7,962 nt of DNA. Origin: Methanosphaera sp. (GTDB lineage Archaea; Methanobacteriota; Methanobacteria; Methanobacteriales; Methanobacteriaceae). The notes under the pieces were generated by a model. The model did not search any database. It had not been told where the DNA came from and was given only the letters and a program-made list of their open reading frames with translations. Both the position numbers and the translations under genes were made by a program. Shown here piece by piece: positions 1 through 5,494 of the stretch (positions within the stretch are counted from its first letter, which is position 1; each line of letters starts with the position of its first letter). The stretch is from contig JAJQHG010000053.1 in the NCBI GenBank assembly GCA_021199865.1, positions 1 through 7,962 of the forward strand, in the 5' to 3' direction.

Positions 1-14
1 TCTTTGACATTCAC
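1..14 (-). CDS. Start of an unidentified minus-strand gene (5' partial)
   Basis: Only the first codons are inside the window, so no function can be given. A strong ribosome site, GAGGTGAT, lies on the minus strand at 26-19. Two starts fit in different frames: GTG at 14-12, 4 bases after the site, and ATG at 10-8, 8 bases after it. Clear sites elsewhere in this window lie 3-5 bases from the start, so GTG at 14 (Met-Asn-Val-Lys) is preferred, but ATG at 10 (Met-Ser-Lys) remains possible. The gene lies about 90 bases downstream of the glycosyltransferase gene on the same strand. It may be co-transcribed or use its own promoter near 55-63. Confidence 0.5.
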
Positions 15-54
15 TATTATCACCTCATCAATCATGATTAATTCAGAGTAATCT

Positions 55-63
55 AATTTATAA
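55..63 (-). promoter_or_regulatory. Possible TATA box for the partial left-edge gene
   Basis: The minus strand reads TTATAAATT here. It would place transcript initiation near position 33, just upstream of the GAGGTGAT ribosome site at 26-19. It partly overlaps a short palindrome, ATAAGTA-5-TACTTAT (60-78), which could be an operator or chance in DNA this AT-rich. Confidence 0.3.
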
Positions 64-104
64 GTAAAATCTACTTATTATGTTAAACCTATTATTTCTA
101 TAGT

Positions 105-1250
105 CTACTTATTATTGTTTATATTTTCTATTATTTCTAATGCCCTAGCACAGCCCTCATATTGTATGAATTCATCATACATCTCCTGGTTAATTTTTAT
201 ATCATCAATATGCTCTAGTGATTCATTTATTAGGTGTAATAATTCCTCTTTATTCTTTATGGATGTTGTCTTTGTTATATTATAATCCATCATACGTTTA
301 ATGTTGCGATTCTGTTCAATATGATTTTCTAGTGGTATTAATATGTTTGGCTTCTTTATTGTTAGTAGTTCCATTGATGTTGTGTGTCCTGCTAGTGCTA
401 TTGTTAAATTGGATAGTTTCATCCACTCTGTAAGGTTATAACTAAATTGTTTAATGATTACTTTTTTATCCTCTGGGTCTATGTTAAAATCTTCTGGATC
501 TATTTCTAGTCCTGTGAAGATTATTATTTTATCAGCATTTATTTGACTAGACATTTCAATAACAATTGTTATTAGTAATTTTCCAAATTCACTTCCACCA
601 ATTGTTACTACTATTATCTTTTCATGTGTGGTAAATCCATGTCTTTGTCTGGTTATCTCTACTGGTTCTTCTTTTTGGATATCTTTATGTAGTAGTGGTC
701 CTATGTATGTTGATTTATTCTCTAGTTCTTTTGGTATTTCTACTGTTTCTGGTATGTCTGGTATTAGTATTGATTGACAACCCTTTGATATTGTGGATAT
801 TATTTTACTAACACTTTTTTCAAAGTATTGGATTGCAGAGTTATCTGTTAATTCACTAAAACCAAAGGTTAGATCATTAGTTATTATAATACATGGAATA
901 TTTAGAAACTTTGATGCTATTGGTGTTGAGTAGTCTGAGTCTGCTATTACTAGGTCTGGCTTTATTTGTCTAATTAGTGTTGCATCCTTATACATACTTT
1001 TTATGAATGTGAAAGGTATATCCTTTGATTGTTTTAGTGATTCATCTATATCTATTGCTCCATCTGTACCCTCGAAATTCATGGATGGTAATTGATGCGG
1101 ATTAAGATTATTTTTCTCATAGTAATGTAATCCTGAACCATAACTAGCAAATTCTACTTCATAGTCATATTCTTTTAGGTACTCTGCTAGTGCTAGGTCT
1201 CTTGATGCATGCCCTATTCCTACTCCACATGTGATCATTAATACTTTCAT
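105..1250 (-). CDS. MurG-like GT-B family glycosyltransferase
   Basis: A 381-residue protein with the two-domain GT-B layout of MurG-like (GT28-type) and related UDP-sugar glycosyltransferases. The N-terminal domain opens with a beta strand followed by a glycine-rich loop, GVGIGHASR (residues 9-17), the usual acceptor-side loop. A second strand ends in PDLVIADSD (98-106). The C-terminal nucleotide-sugar domain begins near residue 211 with IIVVTIGGSEFG. It carries AGHTTSMELL (287-296) and PLENHIEQNRN (306-316), matching the family's conserved GG/GH-x-T-x-x-E and P-x-x-x-x-Q-x-x-N donor-binding pattern. No signal peptide or membrane segment is evident, so it probably acts at the cytoplasmic membrane face. 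The donor and acceptor are unknown; pseudomurein precursor, glycolipid or surface glycan are all possible. The ATG at 1250 is supported by GGTGG placed 4 bases upstream on the minus strand. The 3' end overlaps a 12-base direct repeat. Confidence 0.85.
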   Translation of the reverse strand: MKVLMITCGVGIGHASRDLALAEYLKEYDYEVEFASYGSGLHYYEKNNLNPHQLPSMNFEGTDGAIDIDESLKQSKDIPFTFIKSMYKDATLIRQIKPDLVIADSDYSTPIASKFLNIPCIIITNDLTFGFSELTDNSAIQYFEKSVSKIISTISKGCQSILIPDIPETVEIPKELENKSTYIGPLLHKDIQKEEPVEITRQRHGFTTHEKIIVVTIGGSEFGKLLITIVIEMSSQINADKIIIFTGLEIDPEDFNIDPEDKKVIIKQFSYNLTEWMKLSNLTIALAGHTTSMELLTIKKPNILIPLENHIEQNRNIKRMMDYNITKTTSIKNKEELLHLINESLEHIDDIKINQEMYDEFIQYEGCARALEIIENINNNK

Positions 1251-1287
1251 TATTCCACCAATTATTATAGATTATTTTTAGATTTCC

Positions 1288-1296
1288 TATTTAAAG
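1288..1296 (-). promoter_or_regulatory. Possible TATA box for the glycosyltransferase gene
   Basis: The minus strand reads CTTTAAATA, about 38 bases before the ATG at 1250. It would give a transcript start near 1265 and a leader of roughly 15 bases containing the GGTGG ribosome site. This is judged from motif and spacing only. Confidence 0.35.
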
Positions 1297-1340
1297 AACT
1301 TTTTTAATAATTAGTGTTTATCATGTTTATTTAGAATAAT

Positions 1341-1371
1341 AGTATTACTATGATATGCTATTAGTAATACT
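1341..1371. promoter_or_regulatory. 10-bp inverted repeat upstream of the pilin operon
   Basis: AGTATTACTA (1341-1350) and TAGTAATACT (1362-1371) are perfect reverse complements separated by 11 bases. The right arm touches the proposed TATA box of the pilin operon. A further half-site, TAGTAATAC, lies at 1401-1409 near the expected transcript start. The placement suits a repressor or activator site between the divergent glycosyltransferase and pilin genes. One dyad of this size could arise by chance in AT-rich DNA. Confidence 0.4.
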
Positions 1372-1378
1372 TTTATAG
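1371..1378 (+). promoter_or_regulatory. Possible TATA box for the pilin operon
   Basis: TTTTATAG is followed about 25 bases later by a plausible transcript start near 1400. The ribosome site (1414-1421) and TTG start (1427) come just after. It abuts the inverted repeat at 1341-1371. Confidence 0.4.
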
Positions 1379-1413
1379 TTTGTATTATTAATAATAAAAA
1401 TAGTAATACAAAG

Positions 1414-1421
1414 GGAGGTGA
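1414..1421 (+). promoter_or_regulatory. Strong ribosome binding site that fixes the first pilin start
   Basis: GGAGGTGA is close to a perfect match to the archaeal anti-Shine-Dalgarno complement. The GTG at 1418 that would give the longest reading frame lies inside this site and cannot be its start. The in-frame TTG at 1427 is 5 bases downstream, which fits the spacing of the other genes. Confidence 0.75.
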
Positions 1422-1426
1422 AAATA

Positions 1427-1603
1427 TTGAATATAATTAGTGATACTAAAGGACAGGGTGTAGCAGAATATATCCTCTTATTTGGTGGAGTAATAATAAT
1501 AGCACTAGTAGCTCTACAAATATACTCAAGTTACTTCAATAATGGATCAACATTTAATGCACATGATGATGCCGAGGAAATTAGAGCTAACTTATCAACA
1601 TGA
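1427..1603 (+). CDS. Class III signal-peptide protein, archaeal type IV pilin-like
   Basis: A 58-residue protein starting at TTG. Its short charged leader ends in TKG, followed by QGVAEY and about 18 hydrophobic residues (roughly 16-33). This is the archaeal class III signal peptide (DUF361 type). A prepilin peptidase such as EppA is expected to cut between Gly9 and Gln10, leaving Glu at +5 of the mature protein, which would be about 49 residues. The hydrophobic stretch would form the pilin core helix, with a short polar tail (FNNGSTFNAHDDAEEIRANLST) outside. The likely role is a pilus or adhesion filament subunit, or a small membrane-anchored surface protein. The stop overlaps the start of a second such gene, so the two are translationally coupled. 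A longer GTG start at 1418 is rejected because it lies in the ribosome site. Confidence 0.8.
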   Translation: MNIISDTKGQGVAEYILLFGGVIIIALVALQIYSSYFNNGSTFNAHDDAEEIRANLST

Positions 1604-1773
1604 TTATGGATGAATCAGGACAACTAAGTGCAGAACTAATACTAGTAGTAGCTAGTGTATGTATGATAGTATTAGTAGTAGCATATTATACAACAGGATA
1701 CTTCAATGAGATATCTAATCATTCAGAAGTATTAATAAATAATAGTCGAGATAATATCCTAGAAAAATTATAA
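1600..1773 (+). CDS. Second small class III signal-peptide (pilin-like) protein
   Basis: A 57-residue reading frame starting at ATG 1600, which overlaps the previous stop as ATGA. The protein begins MIMDESGQLSAEL and continues with a hydrophobic helix (about residues 13-28), then a polar tail ending in DNILEKL. Cleavage is expected between Gly7 and Gln8, with Glu at +5 of the mature chain. The QLSAEL core fits the Q-x-S-x-E consensus better than the upstream gene, although Ser replaces the usual Lys/Arg at -2. No separate ribosome site is visible, so translation probably depends on coupling. ATG at 1606 is an alternative start. The pair may form a minor-plus-major pilin set. Its short length makes it easy to miss in automatic annotation, but the signal motif and the overlap argue strongly that it is real. 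Confidence 0.75.
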   Translation: MIMDESGQLSAELILVVASVCMIVLVVAYYTTGYFNEISNHSEVLINNSRDNILEKL

Positions 1774-1794
1774 AAGAGTAGTATTAATTACTCT
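1758..1794 (-). terminator. Hairpin terminator between convergent genes
   Basis: AGAGTA (1775-1780) and TACTCT (1789-1794) form a stem that can extend inward in RNA by a G-U and a U-A pair. Reading leftward for coaD, the hairpin is followed by a T-rich tract (TTTTATAATTTTT on the minus strand). It lies at the 14-base junction of the pilin operon and coaD. It probably ends coaD transcripts and may also slow the opposing ones. Confidence 0.55.
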
Positions 1795-2249
1795 AATAAA
1801 TTACCCTTTTGATCTATTTCACCCTTTCTTATACGGGTAGAGGAGATAGGTACTCCATCATCAGCTAAAACCCATTCAATAACAATAATATCTAATAGTT
1901 TAAGATTATTATCTAACCTGATTTGATTAATATTTATAGCTGATTGCTCTGTCTCATGGCTTACTACTATAGCATCAAGTTCAGGGTCTATATGTGCAGT
2001 ACCTCTAGGATCATGTATCTCTATAATGGAATAACATTTATTATATTCATTAATAATCTTCTCTAATCTTCTGATTCTATCAGAACATGACTCAACCTCA
2101 TGAGCTTTATTAACAACAAAACTATCTGCTGTTATCCCAATTAATACCTCATCTGCTAATTCAAAAGCTTTTCTAATTAGCATCTCATGACCACTGTGAA
2201 ACTTATCAAATGTTCCTCCAACAGCAACCTTCTTATATTCTGATTTCAT
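1788..2249 (-). CDS. coaD: Phosphopantetheine adenylyltransferase, archaeal type
   Basis: A 153-residue cytoplasmic nucleotidyltransferase of the archaeal PPAT family. It transfers AMP from ATP to 4'-phosphopantetheine to make dephospho-CoA, the penultimate step of CoA synthesis. It has the hallmark GGTFDKFHSGH near the N-terminus (about residues 11-21, with HSGH as the HxGH catalytic motif). The ISSTRIRKG motif (about 135-143) is the second nucleotide-binding signature. Its length is normal for the family, and no transmembrane or signal segment is seen. A TTG one codon upstream (2252) is also in frame. The ATG at 2249 is preferred because GAGG at 2260-2257 sits 7 bases away, in register with the other sites here. 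The gene is monocistronic, convergent with the pilin operon and divergent from the coiled-coil gene. Confidence 0.92.
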   Translation of the reverse strand: MKSEYKKVAVGGTFDKFHSGHEMLIRKAFELADEVLIGITADSFVVNKAHEVESCSDRIRRLEKIINEYNKCYSIIEIHDPRGTAHIDPELDAIVVSHETEQSAININQIRLDNNLKLLDIIVIEWVLADDGVPISSTRIRKGEIDQKGNLLE

Positions 2250-2317
2250 CAAATATCCTCAAATATATAATTAAAAAATAGTATAGTTTATTATTTTAAT
2301 ATTTATTGTTCATAGTA

Positions 2318-2327
2318 TTTATATAAA
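2318..2327 (-). promoter_or_regulatory. TATA box for coaD
   Basis: TTTATATAAA is a self-complementary match to the archaeal TATA consensus. Used leftward it gives a transcript start near 2293 and a leader of about 40 bases to the ATG at 2249. Confidence 0.5.
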
Positions 2328-2440
2328 CAGATAAAATCATCATAATTAAGTATAAGAAATTTAATTTATATTTAAACATTATTCACTTATAATAGATAAA
2401 TAACATTTATTATAGCCAAAAACCAATATTTACTAAAAGC

Positions 2441-2448
2441 TTATATAA
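2441..2448 (+). promoter_or_regulatory. TATA box for the coiled-coil/methyltransferase-like gene
   Basis: TTATATAA, preceded by a purine-rich AAAGC that could serve as BRE, predicts a transcript start near 2470 and a leader of about 35-40 bases before ATG 2508. The divergent spacer 2250-2507 otherwise shows only AT-rich sequence with weak, low-complexity inverted repeats. Confidence 0.45.
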
Positions 2449-2507
2449 AACTTAACTCTAATTTACATATTACATTAATTTAGAAGATAACATATTATGA
2501 TGATATC

Positions 2508-3176
2508 ATGTCCCTACTTAATAAAATAAAAAATAAGATACTCAATTCAAGTAATAGTTATAATTACTATAAAACTAATTATGAAAAACTACTCATAGAG
2601 AAAAATAAAAATGAAGAATACATTAAATCACTTGAATTAATCAACCAGACAAACACAGATATCTTAAAAAAAGTTGAACAACTAATTAATAATTTATATG
2701 AGGATAAACTTGAAAATCTACAATCAATAAACACCATTAATCTAGATTTAAGTGAGTTAAAAAAGAAAATATCAGCTGAAAAAATTGATCAAATCAATAA
2801 TAATATACAACTTAACCAGAAAGAATTAATAGAACTAGAAAAAATTATGAATAAACAGGAAAATAAGTTGGATGATGTTATCAACAATACTAATGAGATT
2901 AAATCCTCCTGTAATAAAGAATCACATAATAATAATGTTAATATAGATCTATTAAATACAATTCTTGATGAGATGAAGGTACAAAAAGATAGTCTAGAAG
3001 ATCTTATTAGTACTGTTGAGAAATTAGATGATAAAGATATGCTGAATAATATTATTAATGATATATCAAGAAGTACTCATACAACTAGTAAGCAAGTAAT
3101 TAACTCATTTAAGAATATTGATGAAATACGTTATGGAATAGTTTTTAATGATGCTATACATGATAGTAATGGCTAA
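2508..3176 (+). CDS. Coiled-coil protein, N-terminal fragment of a frameshifted gene
   Basis: This 222-residue frame is dominated by Lys, Glu, Asn, Leu and Ile and has long heptad-like stretches (about residues 20-200), so it is probably an extended coiled coil. No signal peptide or membrane span is visible. It ends with YGIVFNDAIHDSNG just before a TAA at 3174. It is best read as the first half of a larger protein whose second half lies in the -1 frame from 3170. The coiled coil may oligomerise the catalytic part or tether it to a partner, but that is inference. The ATG at 2508 has no strong ribosome site (only TGATGAT-like bases upstream). Codon choice drifts from mixed A/C-ending to T-ending after about 2870. 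I do not recognise the N-terminal half as a named family. Confidence 0.65.
   Translation: MSLLNKIKNKILNSSNSYNYYKTNYEKLLIEKNKNEEYIKSLELINQTNTDILKKVEQLINNLYEDKLENLQSINTINLDLSELKKKISAEKIDQINNNIQLNQKELIELEKIMNKQENKLDDVINNTNEIKSSCNKESHNNNVNIDLLNTILDEMKVQKDSLEDLISTVEKLDDKDMLNNIINDISRSTHTTSKQVINSFKNIDEIRYGIVFNDAIHDSNG
3167..3176 (+). pseudogene. Frameshift junction splitting the gene 2508-3781
   Basis: The upstream frame reads N (AAT 3168-3170), G and then TAA at 3174. The downstream frame is closed just upstream by TAA at 3167-3169, but is open from TGG at 3170 onward and reads WLKNKSFSLNNGASNYSF directly into the ATG at 3224. Restoring one T (AATTGG) gives an unbroken protein of about 424 residues. 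The cause could be a real one-base deletion, making this a pseudogene, or a sequencing error. The A6 run next to it cannot rescue the frame because the TAA uses its first bases, and no classical slippery heptamer precedes the stop. Confidence 0.75.
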
Positions 3177-3223
3177 AAAATAAGAGTTTTTCATTAAATA
3201 ATGGGGCATCTAATTATTCATTC

Positions 3224-3781
3224 ATGTATATATTATATAGAGTAGATGAGATAAAGCCTAAATCTATACTAGAGCTAGGATTAGGACAGACAACTTTAAT
3301 GACATCACGGTATAGTAACTATTATGATACTAAACATGTTGTTATTGAATCTAATGATGAATGGATTAAGTCCTTTAGTAATAAGCTTAATCTAAGTAAT
3401 ACTATGATTAAACAGGTTGATGTTGAAGAATTTGAATATAAGGATAATATTAATCTTAGATACCATGATCTTGAGAATCAACTATGTGATAAATATGACT
3501 TAGTTATAGTTGATGGTCCACAAGGATTCTTAAACACAAAACCTGTACAATTTCAAAAGTATCCTAGAAGTAATATGTGGAATCTTATTGATATGTTAGC
3601 TGATGACTTTGTTATTATATATGATGATGTTGATAGAAGTGGTGATTTGAATACTGCTAAAAGGTTAGAGCATATGATTAGAGATAATCTTGACACAAAC
3701 ATTTATAGTACCACATTTACTGGCTTAAAATACCAATATGTTATTTGTAGTGAGAATAATCGCTTTGTAACATGGTTTTAA
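3224..3781 (+). CDS. SAM-methyltransferase-like domain, C-terminal fragment of the frameshifted gene
   Basis: The frame gives 185 residues from the internal ATG, but homologous-looking coding continues back to 3170. It has a Rossmann-type class I SAM-binding pattern: ILELGLGQTT (residues 15-24, motif I), an acidic residue ending the next strand in VVIESNDEW (39-47), and DLVIVDGPQG (92-101) at the strand 4 position. IIYDDVDR (131-138) follows. The expected activity is methyl transfer to an unknown substrate, or a non-catalytic variant of the fold. The ATG at 3224 has no ribosome site and sits inside a conserved-looking segment, so this is unlikely to be an independent gene. Codons are mostly T-ending, unlike the A-ending MATE gene that follows. 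The T-rich tract after the stop probably ends transcription. Confidence 0.7.
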   Translation: MYILYRVDEIKPKSILELGLGQTTLMTSRYSNYYDTKHVVIESNDEWIKSFSNKLNLSNTMIKQVDVEEFEYKDNINLRYHDLENQLCDKYDLVIVDGPQGFLNTKPVQFQKYPRSNMWNLIDMLADDFVIIYDDVDRSGDLNTAKRLEHMIRDNLDTNIYSTTFTGLKYQYVICSENNRFVTWF

Positions 3782-3812
3782 ATAATATGTTCCTGCTTTT
3801 GGATATATTAAT

Positions 3813-3830
3813 CTTCTAAACTTTTTTTAT
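3813..3830 (+). terminator. T-run terminator after the frameshifted gene
   Basis: A run of seven T residues (3822-3828) lies about 40 bases past the stop at 3781, with no strong hairpin. This is typical of archaeal U-tract termination. Confidence 0.45.
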
Positions 3831-3940
3831 TTAAAATTTTAAGTGTATTTATGCTTAGAGTATGAATTTTTTTATTTATTACTTTATTTAAATCTCCATA
3901 ATCTTTATTTTCAAAAGTTTATTTTCAAAAAACCATAACC

Positions 3941-3950
3941 TTTATATATA
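3941..3950 (+). promoter_or_regulatory. TATA box for the MATE transporter gene
   Basis: TTTATATATA is a close match to the archaeal consensus and predicts transcript initiation around 3970-3975. That leaves an unusually long leader, about 75 bases, before ATG 4051. The leader is filled by the repeat array at 3967-4020. Confidence 0.55.
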
Positions 3951-3966
3951 ATTATAATTATACTAG

Positions 3967-4020
3967 GTAATAGTTTCCTATGAAAGTATTACATAGGAAA
4001 ATATTGTATATGAAAATATT
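3967..4020 (+). repeat. Iteron-like array and overlapping dyads in the MATE gene leader
   Basis: GAAAGTATT (3982-3990), GAAAATATT (3997-4005) and GAAAATATT (4012-4020) recur with an exact 15-base period. An inverted relative, AATAGTTTC (3969-3977), faces the first copy. Together the inverted and first copies make a dyad, GTAATAGTTTC-CTAT-GAAAGTATTAC (3967-3992), with 10 of 11 arm positions paired. A second, mutually exclusive dyad, TTTCCTATG-9-CATAGGAAA (3974-4000), is perfect over 9 pairs. The array begins at the expected transcript start, so a bound protein could block initiation. In RNA the two dyads could form alternative hairpins. The MarR-family protein encoded downstream is the natural candidate to bind it. 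Confidence 0.65.
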
Positions 4021-4050
4021 AATATAAATTAAATTTTTTTTGGTGACTAC

Positions 4051-5427
4051 ATGAGTGAAAACGTAGAAAATAATCAAAATAATGTAAATTTAATAAGAGG
4101 AGATTATAAGGTTGCACTTAGAACAATAGCAACACCATTAATCTTTACTCTAATGTTAAATGCATTTTATAATCTTATTGATAGGGTATGGGTGGCAGGT
4201 CTTGGAGCAGACCCCCTAGCAGCTATAGGATTCATATCACCATTCTTCATAATTATTGGAGGAATAGGAAATGGATTTGGTGCAGGAGCAAACTCACTTA
4301 TATCACGATTTATAGGAGCAAAAGATAAAAAAAATGCAAATAATAGTGCATGGCATGGAATAATATTAGGAGTAATAGTATCAATACTGATACCAATAAT
4401 AATACTACCATTCTTAGAGGAAATACTAACATTAATGGGTGCATCTAGTGTAATGGGATATGCAACAGAGTATGCAGATATCATTATAATTGGATCATTT
4501 GCAATAGTGTTTAATGGAATTTTTTCAAGTCAATTAAGAGCAGAAGGAGACATTAAAAGATCAACAATAGCACTAATAACCTCAGGTATACTAAATATTA
4601 TACTAGACCCAATATTTATATATGTATTAGATTTAGGAGTACAAGGAGCAGCATTAGCAACAATACTATCTGCAACAATAGCTACACTAGTAATGCTATA
4701 CTGGATATTAATAAAGAAAGACACATATGTAGATTTATCATTAGACCAGTTCACTCCTAGTAAATCAATTACAAATCAACTATTAACAGTTGCAATACCT
4801 GGAAGTGTAGAACAAATAGTTATATCTGTCGTAAATATGATAATGAATGCAATTCTTGCAATGGTAGCTTCAACAACAGTAGTAGCAGCGTTTACAACAG
4901 CATTTAGTGTAATAAATCTATGTATGATGGTATCTGTAGGAATAGGAACAGCGGCAATCACTGTTGCAGGAGTAGCTTATGGATCAAATAATTACACTAA
5001 AGTAAAAGATGTATATCATTATGCAGCTAAATTATCGCTTATATTAGGTATAATATTATGTGTACTATTACTAATATTTAGTCCATATGTAGCTATGCTA
5101 TTTAGTTACACATCCAGTAGTGCAGGATTAAGTGAATTAATATCAGATGTACTACGAATATTATCATTCTTCATTATAGCAATATCTGTAGGTGTATGTG
5201 CATCAAATGTATTCCAGGCAATGGGTAAAGGTCTTATATCCTTAGTATTAACTGTTCTAAGAGAGTTAATCTTTGTAGTACTATTCAATGTAATATTTGT
5301 ATTCGTATTTGGCTTAGGTGCTCATGGAGTATACCTAGGATTTGTAGCAGGAATAGCTGTAGGTACAATAATATCACATATTACAATAGAAGGATACTTT
5401 AAGAGAATTATAAAATACACAAAATAA
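4051..5427 (+). CDS. MATE family efflux transporter
   Basis: A 458-residue, very hydrophobic protein with about 12 membrane helices, the normal size for MATE (multidrug and toxic compound extrusion) antiporters. These export organic cations or metabolites in exchange for Na+ or H+. The N-terminal half has the family opening PLIFTLMLNAFYNLIDRVWV (29-48), the loop SRFIGAKDKKNANN (85-98) after helix 2, and NIILDPIFI (182-190). The second half repeats the plan, with GSVEQIVISVVNMIMNAIL (251-269), the loop AYGSNNYTKVKD (309-320) matching the first-half loop, and FQAMGKG (388-394). The substrate cannot be read from sequence. The start is supported by GGTGA at 4042-4046, 4 bases before ATG. The long regulated leader and the downstream MarR gene suggest induction by a ligand. 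Codons are mostly A-ending. Four long frames on the opposite strand are shadows of this gene. Confidence 0.93.
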   Translation: MSENVENNQNNVNLIRGDYKVALRTIATPLIFTLMLNAFYNLIDRVWVAGLGADPLAAIGFISPFFIIIGGIGNGFGAGANSLISRFIGAKDKKNANNSAWHGIILGVIVSILIPIIILPFLEEILTLMGASSVMGYATEYADIIIIGSFAIVFNGIFSSQLRAEGDIKRSTIALITSGILNIILDPIFIYVLDLGVQGAALATILSATIATLVMLYWILIKKDTYVDLSLDQFTPSKSITNQLLTVAIPGSVEQIVISVVNMIMNAILAMVASTTVVAAFTTAFSVINLCMMVSVGIGTAAITVAGVAYGSNNYTKVKDVYHYAAKLSLILGIILCVLLLIFSPYVAMLFSYTSSSAGLSELISDVLRILSFFIIAISVGVCASNVFQAMGKGLISLVLTVLRELIFVVLFNVIFVFVFGLGAHGVYLGFVAGIAVGTIISHITIEGYFKRIIKYTK

Positions 5428-5430
5428 TTT

Positions 5431-5447
5431 TCTTAATATTTTTTTAT
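5431..5447 (+). terminator. T-run terminator after the MATE gene
   Basis: A seven-T run (5439-5445) lies 12 bases past the stop. Together with the A8 run at 5457-5464 it makes an A/T-only inverted repeat. It may allow partial read-through into the marR-like gene, so co-transcription is not excluded. Confidence 0.4.
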
Positions 5448-5448
5448 T

Positions 5449-5459
5449 TGATATATAAA
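5449..5459 (+). promoter_or_regulatory. Possible TATA box for the MarR-family gene
   Basis: TGATATATAAA lies about 36-45 bases before ATG 5495 and could start a transcript near 5480. Another AT-only palindrome, TTATATATAA, follows immediately, so the exact element is uncertain. Confidence 0.35.
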
Positions 5460-5494
5460 AAAAATTATATATAATTAAATAGAGAATCGGTATT

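Noticed and set aside
2385..2415. Inverted repeat TATAATA...TATTATA in the spacer between coaD and the coiled-coil gene
   Set aside because: Only seven A/T pairs of low complexity; expected by chance in this composition and not placed at a promoter element.
3174..3184. Programmed frameshifting or transcript slippage at the A6 run (3175-3180)
   Set aside because: The in-frame TAA at 3174-3176 is read before the run could shift the frame, and no slippery heptamer precedes it, so a deletion or sequence error is more likely.
3982..4020. CRISPR array or replication-origin iterons
   Set aside because: The repeats are 9 bases in 15-base units with only three direct copies, no spacers of CRISPR size and no adjacent cas or replication gene; promoter placement favours a regulatory role.
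4167..5288. Open frames on the minus strand (4167-4484, 4530-4754, 4776-4961, 5106-5288)
   Set aside because: They lie entirely inside the strongly supported MATE transporter gene, have no ribosome sites, and look like antisense shadows caused by A-ending codons.
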